64,000 bases of DNA from Suillus spraguei (Eukaryota > Basidiomycota > Agaricomycetes > Boletales > Suillaceae): NCBI GenBank assembly GCA_016800925.1, contig JABCPU010000243.1, forward strand, positions 1-64,000, in the 5' to 3' direction. This document shows positions 12,474 to 22,083 of this stretch, piece by piece. Below the pieces are notes generated by a model. It was not told where the DNA came from. It did no database searches and saw only the letters and a list, made by a program, of their open reading frames with translations. The position numbers and the translations under genes are program-made. Position 1 is the first letter of the stretch. Each line of letters begins with the position of its first letter.

Positions 12474-13060
12474 ATGGTTCGTCTTGTCACTTCCGATAAT
12501 GTGGAGTTTGTAGTCGACAAGGAGGTTGTCGAGCGCAGCGCTCTCCTTAGGGACTTCATATCTGAAGGTACTATTTTTTATCATTGCCACTCATGGGTGT
12601 AATTTTGATCTTGCTCAGGAGAATCTGTACCTTTGGCTAACGTTTCCTCGACCGTACTGAGTAAGGTTAGCATCTTAGATATTTATCGATCAGAATTCCC
12701 CCCCAGAGCTAGACAACCACGTGCTCACACCCACTGTTGCACAGGTTATAGAGTACTGCGAACACCATAGGGGTGAACCTTTGCCTAGCGCAGACGCCGA
12801 CCAGAATCAGGATAAGACCCGCAAGCGAACAACCGATATCGGCGAATGGGACCAGGAGTTCATGACTGTTGACCATAAGATGTTGTTCGATATCATCATC
12901 GCTGCAAATTATCTCAATATCAAGTCGCTGCTGTGAGTCACAAAGATGATAGTCATACGACTTTTTCCTATCACCTTGCAGCGAACTTGGATGCAAAGTA
13001 GTTGCCAACTTGATTAAGGGAAAAACCCCTGATGAAATCCGTCGTCTCTTCAATCAATGA
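12474..13060 (+). CDS. SKP1-like SCF ubiquitin-ligase adaptor, C-terminus frameshifted
   Basis: Four exons: 12474-~12567 ([19 protein letters not shown]...LLRDFISEG), ~12620-12666 ([15 protein letters not shown]), ~12745-12932 ([12 protein letters not shown]...[29 protein letters not shown]), ~12982-13060 ([25 protein letters not shown], stop). This is the BTB/POZ-like N-domain plus the start of the SKP1 dimerisation domain. SKP1 bridges cullin-1 and F-box proteins in SCF ligases. Family members continue FNI-NE-(Y/F)-PEEE-...-ENEW. Just past the stop the text NEYIPEEE is present in another frame (13049-13078) and EWEKD follows a possible intron at about 13202. A 2-nt loss therefore seems to have cut off the F-box-binding tail. 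It lies inside the DUF3602 array but is unrelated to it. Confidence 0.88.
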
Positions 13061-13279
13061 GTACATCCCGGAGGAAGAGGTATGTTCTGTTTGTCTCCCT
13101 CACTACAATCACGAGCCAAATTTCGATCAAAGGCGCAAATCAAAAAAGAGAACCAAGTTTTAATTGTTTAAGTCTTATAAAACATCTCAAATGCTTTTCA
13201 GGAATGGGAAAAAGACTGATGAGGGAGTTTACTATACCAGTTTTTCTATCTTTGTGTCATTACCAATTTCCTTAGTATT

Positions 13280-14226
13280 CCAATACGCACTCGAGGTCTT
13301 CCGGTGGAATGGCTAGTCGTTCGCTGCTGTGCCATAGCTTGGCACGTGCTCGTTAGGCTTACGAAATCACCTCTCACCTCTACACTCCGATCAAACTAGC
13401 ATTGTACGCATGAAATTGCAATTCCAGACGCGGAGCAGCCTGGCGTTGGGGCCACCCCTATTACAGCTAGAGATCTCGAAAACTCATTATAAATTACAAT
13501 GAGAACGAGAAACAAGTGTAAAAGTATGAAATATATATTAACAAAATGGAGCATGCGGGTTTGATGTCACAAACTAGGACGACTCGGAGTAAGTGGCGAG
13601 CTACGTCAGGGGACCCCTGGGCCTCAATATCGATACAAGTTCCATAATAGCTATTCTATAGTCACGTTCCACTGATGGCAGGTTCGACAAGCAGAGCGCT
13701 AGTCTTGACTGGATTCCAGGCGGCCCAGGCCCGGGAATCCCGGAGACTGTGCAAACCCCCAGTTTCAAAGACATTCCTACATCAGAGGCTGAGTGGCATC
13801 TACAGAGCCTGACGTTGGTGAACGCTTTTCAATGAAACAAATGAGTTTTCTGTTTCACCTGTTTGAAAGAAAGATAATTATTTTTCTTGCCAATTTGGAG
13901 AATAACTTCGATTACCAATCGGCGAATTCAGTGCCTGGCTTCTGTCATAGTCGGCGTCGGACCTTCAAGTTGCTTGAGTTTCTCCAAATCCTGCAGACAA
14001 AGACCTCACGGCATTCACAGCAAAATGACCCCAGACTCTGACATGTTCACTTCAGTTTACATAATGTTGCAGTCATTATTTGAGCGGTATATAATGGCCT
14101 CAAGATATCCCTCGTATGCTCCCCTGTCATCGCCCTTTTTACGGCCATCTTCCTGTCCAGCTTTACTCAACTGCCTTTCATCTTTTCATTGCCATTGTCT
14201 CTCGCTGCAGAAACTAATTCCTGCTC
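13280..14226 (+). repeat. Duplicated upstream unit of DUF3602 copy 2
   Basis: No gene. This stretch matches 16950-17891 (upstream of copy 3) along most of its length, and in part 9500-10178 and 20520-21059. Shared blocks include CACAGCTTGGCA(C/T)GTGCTC, TCGATCAAACnAGCA and CGAGCTACG(T/C)CAGGGGACC. Later blocks are GCGGTATATAATGGCCT and TTTTTACGGCCATCTTCCTGTC. The duplication unit therefore includes promoter and gene together. CT-rich blocks lie just before each start codon. Confidence 0.7.
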
Positions 14227-15206
14227 ATGGCAGATTCAATTAACAACGAGGGTAGATCCGTATCTCGCGGACGTGATTCATTTGTAAGTGCAGTCACATT
14301 CAAGTTTGCCAAATACATTTCATCATACTCTTGTGCATTAGCACTCTTCGGGTAGAGGTGGTGCGGGGAACATTCAGCGCTCCTCCGTCTCAAGCGATAC
14401 TCGTCCCTTCGATAGTCCGGATGATTTTGATTCGACTCGTGGGCGGGAGCCACTTGTCCACCCTGACAGGGTATGGTGCACATCTTTCGTTGTAATATTG
14501 CTCACACAACTCTTCACAAATCCAGGTGTTCTCGGTGGGTAGGGGCGGAGCGGGCAACTTGCGCTCCCCTTCTCGGGAAGTGAGAGGAGACCACCACCCC
14601 CAGACCGTAACTATCCTTGATGAGCACGCCGCGGTTCAGGCAGATTATGAACAGCAGGCTAAGAAACACCACGCTGAATCCAACCCAATTGTATGTCCGT
14701 CTGGTGTTGTGTCCCGCAAACATTGATGCAAGCCCAATACATTTTAGCATTCTTCTGGAAGAGGCGGTCTTGGCAACATATCATACTCTCGTTCTCGTTC
14801 TCGTGGTCCAGTGGTTCATTCCACGGGACGAGGCGGAGCAGGGAATATTCAATATGGAGCTACTGCCGGCGTCGACGATATGGATGAAGAGGAGAGGAGG
14901 AAGCATGCTCATGCTCAAGCGATGTATGCGCATTGCATCCACGTGCAATCTTAAACTTATGATCCCCTTATTAGACATTCGACTGGCAGAGGCGGAGCTG
15001 CAAACCTTACCAATCTGCTCTCGCCTGATATTGAACGTGTAGTCCACCATCACGGCGAATTTGAGTCGTCTGGGCGCGGCGGGGCTGGCAACATACGCAC
15101 CCGCTCGGTGTCGCGCGACCCAAGTGGACGGACACCTTCCCATGATACCAGCGGAGCAGGGGATATTCAATATATAGCTGTCACCAGCATTGACGATACG
15201 AACTAA
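14227..15206 (+). CDS. DUF3602 (Par32-like) protein, copy 2, rearranged C-terminus
   Basis: Five exons parallel to copy 1, all open: 14227-~14283, ~14341-14470, ~14527-14691, ~14749-14922, ~14976-15206. Repeat motifs in order: SSGRGGAGNIQ, SVGRGGAGNL, SSGRGGLGNI, STGRGGAGNI, STGRGGAANL, SSGRGGAGNIR. After SRDPSGRTPSHD the tail of copy 4 (HGIAALWNKV) is replaced by SGAGDIQYIAVTSIDD. That is a second, diverged copy of the exon-4 segment GRGGAGNIQYGATAGVDD, so the gene end was rebuilt by an internal duplication. More exon-4 and intron fragments continue to about 15390. A TATA box lies at 14088. The role is presumed as for copy 1. Confidence 0.83.
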
Positions 15207-15420
15207 CGCGTAAGTGTGCTCATTCTCAAGCGATGTATGCGTGTTGCATTCGCTCGTAGTCTTGAACTTACAAAATTATGATCCCCCTATCAGATCAAAC
15301 GAACTTGGTCGCCGCAATCGTGATATATGGTAGCTACTAGTACCAGCGTTGACAGTATGGATAAAGAGGAAACTTCAGGAAACCCTGCGCAGAGAAATTG
15401 AAATTTTACTAAATCAAGAT
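15207..15420 (+). repeat. Leftover duplicated exon/intron fragments of DUF3602 copy 2
   Basis: The text TGCTCATTCTCAAGCGATGTATGCGTG at about 15218-15245 repeats the exon-4 end plus the intron-4 donor of the gene just upstream. TATGATCCCCCTATCAGA (about 15277) repeats that intron's acceptor side. Then GCTACTAGTACCAGCGTTGAC...ATGGATAAAGAGGA repeats exon 4 again. No open frame survives. 15420-15870 shows nothing further. Confidence 0.7.
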
Positions 15421-15873
15421 AATTATTGAACATCGCCGGCTTTAGGAAGATCGGAAATATTATTCCCTTCACCCCCCCTTCTCTATGATTAGTATGACTA
15501 GTTGATATTTCATGCAACTTGAAAATTGTTGTGACCTAATGAGTGAACTAATGTGAATACATTTTCACTGGCCATGTCCACAGACATGTAAACCTTGTCT
15601 GAATCTTGTGCTTTACATACCGGAGCAATTTCAAATAATACTTAAGTTTATAAAAGTGGATTCTAGAGCATCATCGGATGTACAAAGGTGACCAGACTAT
15701 GGTCCACGTACGCTCATCATCGAGATAGCTAATTGATAATAGTGCAACGTAAGTCATTAAGCGAGGATTATACCATCGTCTTGGAAGTTTGTCTTACTAG
15801 TCAAGGTCAAGTCGAGCAATGATCTCACATGAACGCACATGAAAAACAAACAGTACGTGTCATCATAATGTAG

Positions 15874-16470
15874 CAGTGTGATCCTCGAAGACGAGGGGTA
15901 CCCATGTTTACCAAGAGCATACTGAGTATGCAGAAGTCAATGTTTATGGGAGTGCGGCCAATGTTCAGCGGGTCGTTCTACAGTACGATCATTTTAAGCA
16001 GTTACATAGATCGTCATGAAAGCACGTACATATTCATTATTGCTGCAGTACAAAGGCCGCTGGTTAGCCTCACAGCCTAATCCGTTAGTCACGACGGTGA
16101 GAGGGCTGTAGTTACGGTCAACCAAGATGGCAACTTCAGCATCAATGGGTATGAAAGACTGAGTCTTACCAAAGTCATCGTTGTAGTTCTGGACCTGTGA
16201 GTCATTTTACCCCACTGTGAAAGATACAGTCACACACTGAAATAAAACCCTCTCAACACCGGACGTTACCAGTGTTGCGCTGGCCATCGGCAAGAGTGAA
16301 CATCACTGAGAGTAAAAAAAGGTTGGTCAAGAGGTTCTAAGAGTTTGACTTTCAAAGAGCGATAAAGGAATGGAAAGGTCGTCTTCTGAGTCTATATTTT
16401 ACACGACTTAGAGGAGCGCTCAGGCTGATTTTTTTCACAGATATGATCGCACTTTTCAATATAAAAAAAA
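15874..16470. repeat. Direct repeat (copy 1) carrying a hydrophobin relic
   Basis: This matches 18284-18880 in the same orientation along its whole length of about 600 bp, starting at TGTGATCCTCG(A)AGACGAGGGG and including the ACAGTACGATCATTTTAAG core. Both copies lie 3' of DUF3602 copies 2 and 3. The hydrophobin was therefore part of the unit that was duplicated. Confidence 0.85.
15900..16310 (-). pseudogene. Class I hydrophobin pseudogene, copy a
   Basis: The minus strand reads, from high to low coordinate, GQRNTGNVRC (the first Cys cluster, canonical QCNTGxxQCC, with Cys1 now Arg). After a short intron comes VQNYNDDFGKTQ...VDRNYSPLTVV (Cys5 now Tyr), then GCEANQRPLYCSNNEY (CC now YC). After a second intron comes NIGRTPINIDF (Cys8 now Arg). 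Class I hydrophobins are small secreted amphipathic proteins that coat fungal aerial surfaces through eight Cys in four disulfides. Here at least four of the eight are gone, a stop follows the first cluster, and no signal peptide is attached. The family call rests on spacing and motifs; the copy is dead. Confidence 0.8.
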
Positions 16471-17891
16471 GAATACCAACATATCTCTAAAAATGAGCAG
16501 CAAAAAAAGTGCAGACAAGACATGCAAAACTTGCTAAGAGGACACGAGAGGGAGGTTAAGGTAACAATGATGCTGAGGCAGTGGGAAACATGTCAGAAAA
16601 AGAGTCAAGCTAAAGTCACGTGAGTGCAAACAAATATGTGCAAATATAGGACTTCATCATTCCGATCATAGTGCATTGCCAACTTAATTTTGTATTTTAG
16701 CCCCTACTCCTCCTCCAGAATAGAGTTCTACTAATTTCCTTGATGACTCAGTCTCCAGCATTTTTGTAAATCCATACATAGACAAAATAGGTTCAAAACT
16801 TTGTGCCAGTTGTAGATAATTATTGTCAACTTGTGCTAGACTATGGTTCCTAGAGCTAATTAGTGTTAATAATTTGACAACTTGCAAAAATTAGATGAAA
16901 TAGCTTCAAGTTTGCATGGGAAGGTTTTCCTGATGGCAGAACTTATCAAGACACTGCAAGACGGAACGGCAGTCATTCGCTGCTTGCCACAGCTTGGCAT
17001 GTGCTCAGCATCCGCTAAGATCCGGGCTTAGTCAAATACAAAACTGTTATAATTTCTGCACTTCGATCAAACCAGCACACTGTACATGTGTGTAATTCCG
17101 GGCAGCGTAAGCTGGTTGCCCTCAGGCTATTATGATATCAATAGACCAGATCTCGAAAACTCATTTACAGTGATCAACCACTGCTTTGAACGGTAAAATG
17201 AAGAAACAAGTGTAAAAGTATAAAATCTTCATTAGAGACAATATGGTCTGATAGAGCAGGGTCTGATGTCACAAGCTAGGACGACTCGGCGTAGGTGGCG
17301 AGCTACGCCAGGGGACCTCTTGGCCTCGATATCGACACAAGTTCCGTAATAGTTATTCTATAGTCGGTCGATGGACCTTCCATTGATGCATCTTATAGGT
17401 TTGATGACCAGAGCGACTCCGAGCGCCAGACTTGAAAATGTCTTTCAGGTCCGGGAGACTCTGGAAAACCTTCATTTCAAAGACATTTTCACACTAGAGG
17501 AGGGATATCTACGGTGTTTCCTGAATCCCAATTTGGAGTGAATAACCTTATTAATTATCAATTGGGGCTACCAGCATCACATGGCCCCGCATTCTTCTGG
17601 GGCTTCTGTTGTCAGTCGGACCTTCAAGTTACTCGGTTCTTTGAGTTTCTCCAAACCCCGCACAGACAAAGTTCGAGCACAACATTCACAACAAAAGGAC
17701 CCTAGACTCTGCTCCGGACATGTTCGCTTCAGTTTAATGTTACAACCATTATCGAGCGGTATATAATGGCCTTAAGATATTCAAACTCCTGCCATCGCCC
17801 TTTTTACGGCCATCTTCCTGTCTAGCTTTACTCCACTTCCTTCCATCTTTTCATCACTATCGTTTCTCGTTGCAGGAACTAATTTGTATTC
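16471..17891. other. Spacer and upstream unit of DUF3602 copy 3
   Basis: 16471-16950 shows no gene. A small minus-strand frame (16684-16887) has no recognisable features. 16950-17891 is the duplicated promoter unit described at 13280-14226, with TATATAA at 17760-17766. Confidence 0.55.
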
Positions 17892-18283
17892 ATGGCGGAC
17901 TCAATTACCGACGAGAGATGGTCTGTATCTCGCGGACGTGAGGCATTTGTAAGTGCAGTGATATTCAAGTTACCAAGTACATCTTATGATACTCTTGTGC
18001 GTTAGCAATCTTCGGGTAGAGGCGGTGTGGGTAACATTTGACGCACTTCCACTTCAAGTGATACTCCTCCCTTCGATGCCAATGGTCCGGATGATTTCGA
18101 TTCGACTCGTGGGCGGGAGCCACTTGTCCACCCCTGACAGGATATGGTGCGCATCTTTCGTCGTAATATGCTTACTCACACAACTCTTCGCAAATGCAGG
18201 TGTTCTCGGTGGGTAGGCGTGGAGCGGGCAACTTGCGCTTCCCTTCTCGGGAAGCGAGAGACCACCTCCAGACCATAACTGTC
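17892..18283 (+). pseudogene. DUF3602 copy 3, nonsense-mutated and truncated
   Basis: Exon 1 (17892-17948, ending SRGREAF) and its GTAAGT donor are intact. Exon 2 begins QSSGRGGVGNI, then CGA has become TGA at 18039-18041. Past it the homology continues (DRREP-like, then SVGRRGAGNLRFPSREARDH) to about 18283. There it is replaced abruptly by the hydrophobin-bearing repeat. Exons 3 (most), 4 and 5 are missing. A deletion that joined copy 3 to the downstream repeat explains the shorter spacing here (0.1 kb) than in unit 2 (0.7 kb). Confidence 0.85.
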
Positions 18284-18880
18284 CAATGTGATCCTCGAGG
18301 ACGAGGGGTAATCAGCGACATTCCAACCCCATGTTTATCAAGAGTATGCTAGGCATGCAGAGGTCGATGTTTATCGGAGTCCAATTAATGTTCAGCAGGA
18401 CGTTCTACAGTACGATCATTTTAAGTAATTATATACACCGTCATGAAAGTACGTACGTACTCGTTATTGCTGTATTACAAAGGCCGCTGGTTGGCCTCGG
18501 AACCCGATCCGCTAGCCGTGACGGTGAGAGGGCTGCAGTTATGGTCAACCACGATGGCAACATCAGCAACAGTAGGGTTGAAACCCCGAGTCCTACCAAA
18601 GTTGTGGTTGTAGTTCTGGACCTGCGAACCATTTTGCCCCAGTATGAAAGATACGATCGCATACCGAAGCAAAACCCTCTCAGCACTGGACGTTGCCGGT
18701 GTTGCACTGGCCATCAGCAAGAGCGAACATGTGAGCGAAAATCGTTGAGAATAAAGAAAGTTGGTTAAGAGGTACTAGAGTTTGACTGTCAAGGCTGTTC
18801 AAAGGAATGGAAAGGTCGTCTTCAGGGTTCAAATTTTACACGATTTAAAGGAGTGCTCAGCCTGAATTCGTTCGGGGATA
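18284..18880. repeat. Direct repeat (copy 2) carrying a hydrophobin relic
   Basis: Partner of 15874-16470, same orientation. It contains a 22-base insertion (GTAATCAGCGACATTCC region, about 18307-18327) relative to the first copy. Confidence 0.85.
18320..18735 (-). pseudogene. Class I hydrophobin pseudogene, copy b
   Basis: Better preserved than copy a in places. On the minus strand FALADGQCNTGNVQC is followed directly by TGA where the third Cys codon is expected. Then come VQNYNHNFG...VVDHNCSPLTV (Cys5 kept), GSEANQRPLYCNNEYV (Cys6 lost, CC to YC) and, after an intron, LNINWTPINIDL (Cys8 now Trp). Copies a and b have lost different cysteines, so both decayed independently after duplication. 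Confidence 0.8.
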
Positions 18881-18899
18881 TCATCGCACTTCTCGATGC

Positions 18900-21059
18900 C
18901 GTGGTCGAGTCTGAAATTGCAGAACATCAAGACGCTGTGAGACGCTGAAATGTATGAGCACGTGCCTTGATTTCTAGCTTCTATCGTGAGCCATCTTGAT
19001 CTGGACTCAGCAAGGATTGTTGGGAACAGCATGCGTGCCCAGCAAATTTTATGTGCGATTATAAAATTTCAAGGACGAGACTCTACTGGCGCCGGCGATG
19101 GCGAACTTGCTGAGAGAATGAGGTGCATGGTCAGCCTATGACATATACAATGCAGCGTTCAGTATGGCCAGTGACCGCAGTAGTTTGGCGGTAGTCATTC
19201 GGCGAACGCAAAGGATGCGCACCGCAAAAGAAGCAGGTGACTATCAGCTCATCAGAGTGACAGTCCTTCGACTCGAAGGAAAGTCTCAACGATCTCGGCC
19301 TGAGAAAATGCATGGTGAATATAAATATATGGGAATGTCGCTAGCACTTGGCCCAGTATTACCAAAGATCATCTGTAAGTCACTTGGAAATCTCGGAAAA
19401 AACATCAAGTGCTCGGAGAAGATAGTTGAGACTCTCAGGATCATATAGAACTGGAACACGTATGATATGTTGTATTCGGACTCGGATGGAGCCGCAAGGT
19501 ATCATGATTGGTTGCTTGTTCGAGGACGTTGGCGTAGCGATGAAAGCCTACCTGAAATCATGAAATATAACACTCTCACGAGTCACGAACCTGTCGTTTC
19601 GCATGAACAAACTTCGCGAACACTAGTATCCATCAAAACGGTGCCAGGACACACTCTGTTTGGCGTGGATGCCAATCCGGTACTCCACCCTGGGCGGGTC
19701 GGGCATTATTTTCCGAAATGATTGTAATACATTAAAACACACCAGTAAGACGTTTGACTTATTGCCAGCGGGACTTCACGACAATTACACGGCAGGGTTG
19801 TTGCATAGATTTTGTATCAAATTTTTGGACTTGGTACAATTGCGGCCTAGCTGCAGTCGAGTGACAGATGCTGAATCAATATATTTGACAGTGGGTCACT
19901 TGCAATCACAAAGTGAAGAGAAGTGGAAGAGGAAGAGGATGTAGCCGAATTCGTTTCAGTTACTGTCCTCACGGTCACGACGTGATGCCGTATGGGTGTC
20001 ATGTTGAGACTTGGTGTTGGCAGTGGCGCCGCTGTCGGTGTGAGTTGGTGGTACGGCTCGCGAATACATACTTATTTAGAAGAAATGCAGCCGAGAGAGC
20101 CAGCTGCGCATCGAAGGAGTCCGAGGCACAAGGACCGACGATTCAGGTACAACGTCCGCCCGACTCAAATGTCTTTTGCAGATACTTTTCAATAAACCTG
20201 CCCTTATAATATATTTAATTCTCTAACTAGCTCTCTCTCGTTGCGCTCACTTGAAACTCCATTCTAGCGTTTATGGAGACAGAGATCCGACCGCAATGCT
20301 AATATCACAATGCTTCAGTATTAGTTGGATCCGAAAGTCATGTGAGGGGCCTGAACCGGTGAGTTCTTGTTGGCGAATATGCAGTGTATTTACTTGGCGA
20401 ATATGCGGGGTAATTTATTGGCAATGTGACGAATTCCTTTATATTGCGAAGTATGACGATATATTTTCTATGCATGTAATAACCCCACTTTTATGCACTC
20501 CGACTCATCTTGATCTCAACATCGACACACGTCCTGTAAATCTCTCCGGTCAATAAACCTTTCATCAGTGGCAGATGCGATAAACAGAACGCCAAATTTG
20601 AACATGTCTGGAGAACCTCCAGCTTCAAAGACATCTCCTCACTGGCAGAGGCTGTCTACGCATGACAGCGACTTCGATGATGGGGCGACGTTGGTTAACG
20701 AAACAAGTGAGTTCCCGTTTCACATACATTCTTTATTTGGACGAAAGACGAGCCAGTTTGGAGAGATAATTTAGAAAACTTTGATAAGGGCTATCACACA
20801 GCCCCGCATTCATGGATCCAGTTTTAGGGCCTCGGTTGTCTCTTTGGGTTTCTTCTTATCTCCCAGGAAAAGCTGTCTTCCGGCTGTTACTCAAAACTCG
20901 AGCGTCATTGTAGGTAAAGATCCGACCTCGTGCACAGCTGTATCAGCTTATTGCCCCTGCCCCTACCCTCTTTACGGCCATCTTCCTGTCCAACCTTACT
21001 CCACTCCCTTACATCTTCCCTTCACCATCATTTCTCGCCGCAGAAGCTAATTCGTATTC
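18900..21059. other. Spacer and upstream region of DUF3602 copy 4
   Basis: Several frames of 60-100 codons exist (e.g. 19164-19448 and 19467-19721, plus strand), but none shows a domain, repeat or clear splice structure. 20520-21059 aligns with the upstream units of the other DUF3602 copies (AACGAAACAAGTGAGTT, TTTACGGCCATCTTCCTGTC, CTCCACTCCC). It lacks the TATATAA box. Confidence 0.5.
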
Positions 21060-22083
21060 ATGGCAGATTCAATTAGCAACGAGAGCAGGTCTGTATCTCG
21101 CGGACGTGATTCATTTGTAAGTGTAGTCGCATTCAAGTTTGCAAAATACATTTCACAATGCTCTTGTACGCTAGCAATCTTCGGGTAGAGGTGGTGCGGG
21201 TAACATTCGGCGTTCTTCCATCTCAAGTGATCCTCGTCCTATCGAAAGTCCGCATGATTCTGATTCGGCTCGTGGGCGAGAGCAAGCTGCGCACCCTGAC
21301 AGGGTGTGTTGCATATCTGCCGCTTCAAGATGCTTACTCACACGATTCTTGACAGGTGCAGATGAGGACCTCGGTGGGTAGGGGTGGAGTGGGTAACATG
21401 CGCTCCCCTTCTCAGGAAGTCGGGAAAAACTACCCCCAGACCGTAACTATCCTTAACGAGCATGCTGCGGTTCAGGCAGATTACGAACAGCAGGTCAAGA
21501 AGTACCATGCTGAATCCAACCCGATTGTATGTCCGTCTGATGTCATGTCCCGTAAACATTGATGCAAGCCCAATACATCTTAGCATTCTTCTGGAAGAGG
21601 CGGTCTTGGCAACATATCGGGCTCGCGTTCTCGTTCTCGTGGTCCAATGGTTCATTCCACGGGACGAGGTGGAGCAGGGAACATTCAATATTTAGCTAGC
21701 ACCAGTATCGACAACATGGATGAAGAGGAAAGAAGGCAGCATGCTCATGCTCAAGCGATGTATGCGTGTTACATTCGCTTGCAGTCTTAAACTTACAAAT
21801 TTATGATCCCCTTATCAGACATTCGACTGGCAGAGGCGGAGCTGCAAACCTTACCAATCTGCATCAACCTGACGTCGAACGTGTAGTCCACCATCACAGC
21901 GAATTTGAATCCTCTGGGCGCGGCGGGGCTGGCAATATACGCTCCCGCTCGGCGTCACGCGACCCAGGTGGACGAACGCCTTCCCGCGATCCTAAAGAGA
22001 AACATGGAATTGCTGCTCTGTGGAACAAGGTATCCCACCCCTCCAGCCCCGCCTCCGGGGACCCTGGGTCTCGAGAAGAGTGA
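21060..22083 (+). CDS. DUF3602 (Par32-like) protein, copy 4 (most complete)
   Basis: Five exons: 21060-21116, ~21175-21303, ~21355-21528, ~21584-21759, ~21819-22083. The product of about 265 residues starts MADSISNESRSVSRGRDSF. It has six motifs: SSGRGGAGNIRR, SVGRGGVGNM, SSGRGGLGNI, STGRGGAGNI, STGRGGAANL and SSGRGGAGNIR. It closes with SRDPKEKHGIAALWNKVSHP, the C-terminal signature expected for the family; only this copy in the array has it. EHAAVQADYEQQVKKYHAES links motifs 2 and 3. After the TGA the frame stays open for 80 more Ser-rich codons to 22323. No transmembrane or signal segment is present, so it is presumably cytosolic. The promoter has lost its TATA box. Confidence 0.9.

Noticed and set aside
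18331..18768. 145-codon plus-strand open frame
   Set aside because: It lies antisense to the hydrophobin relic and has no motif; the minus-strand motifs explain the sequence better.
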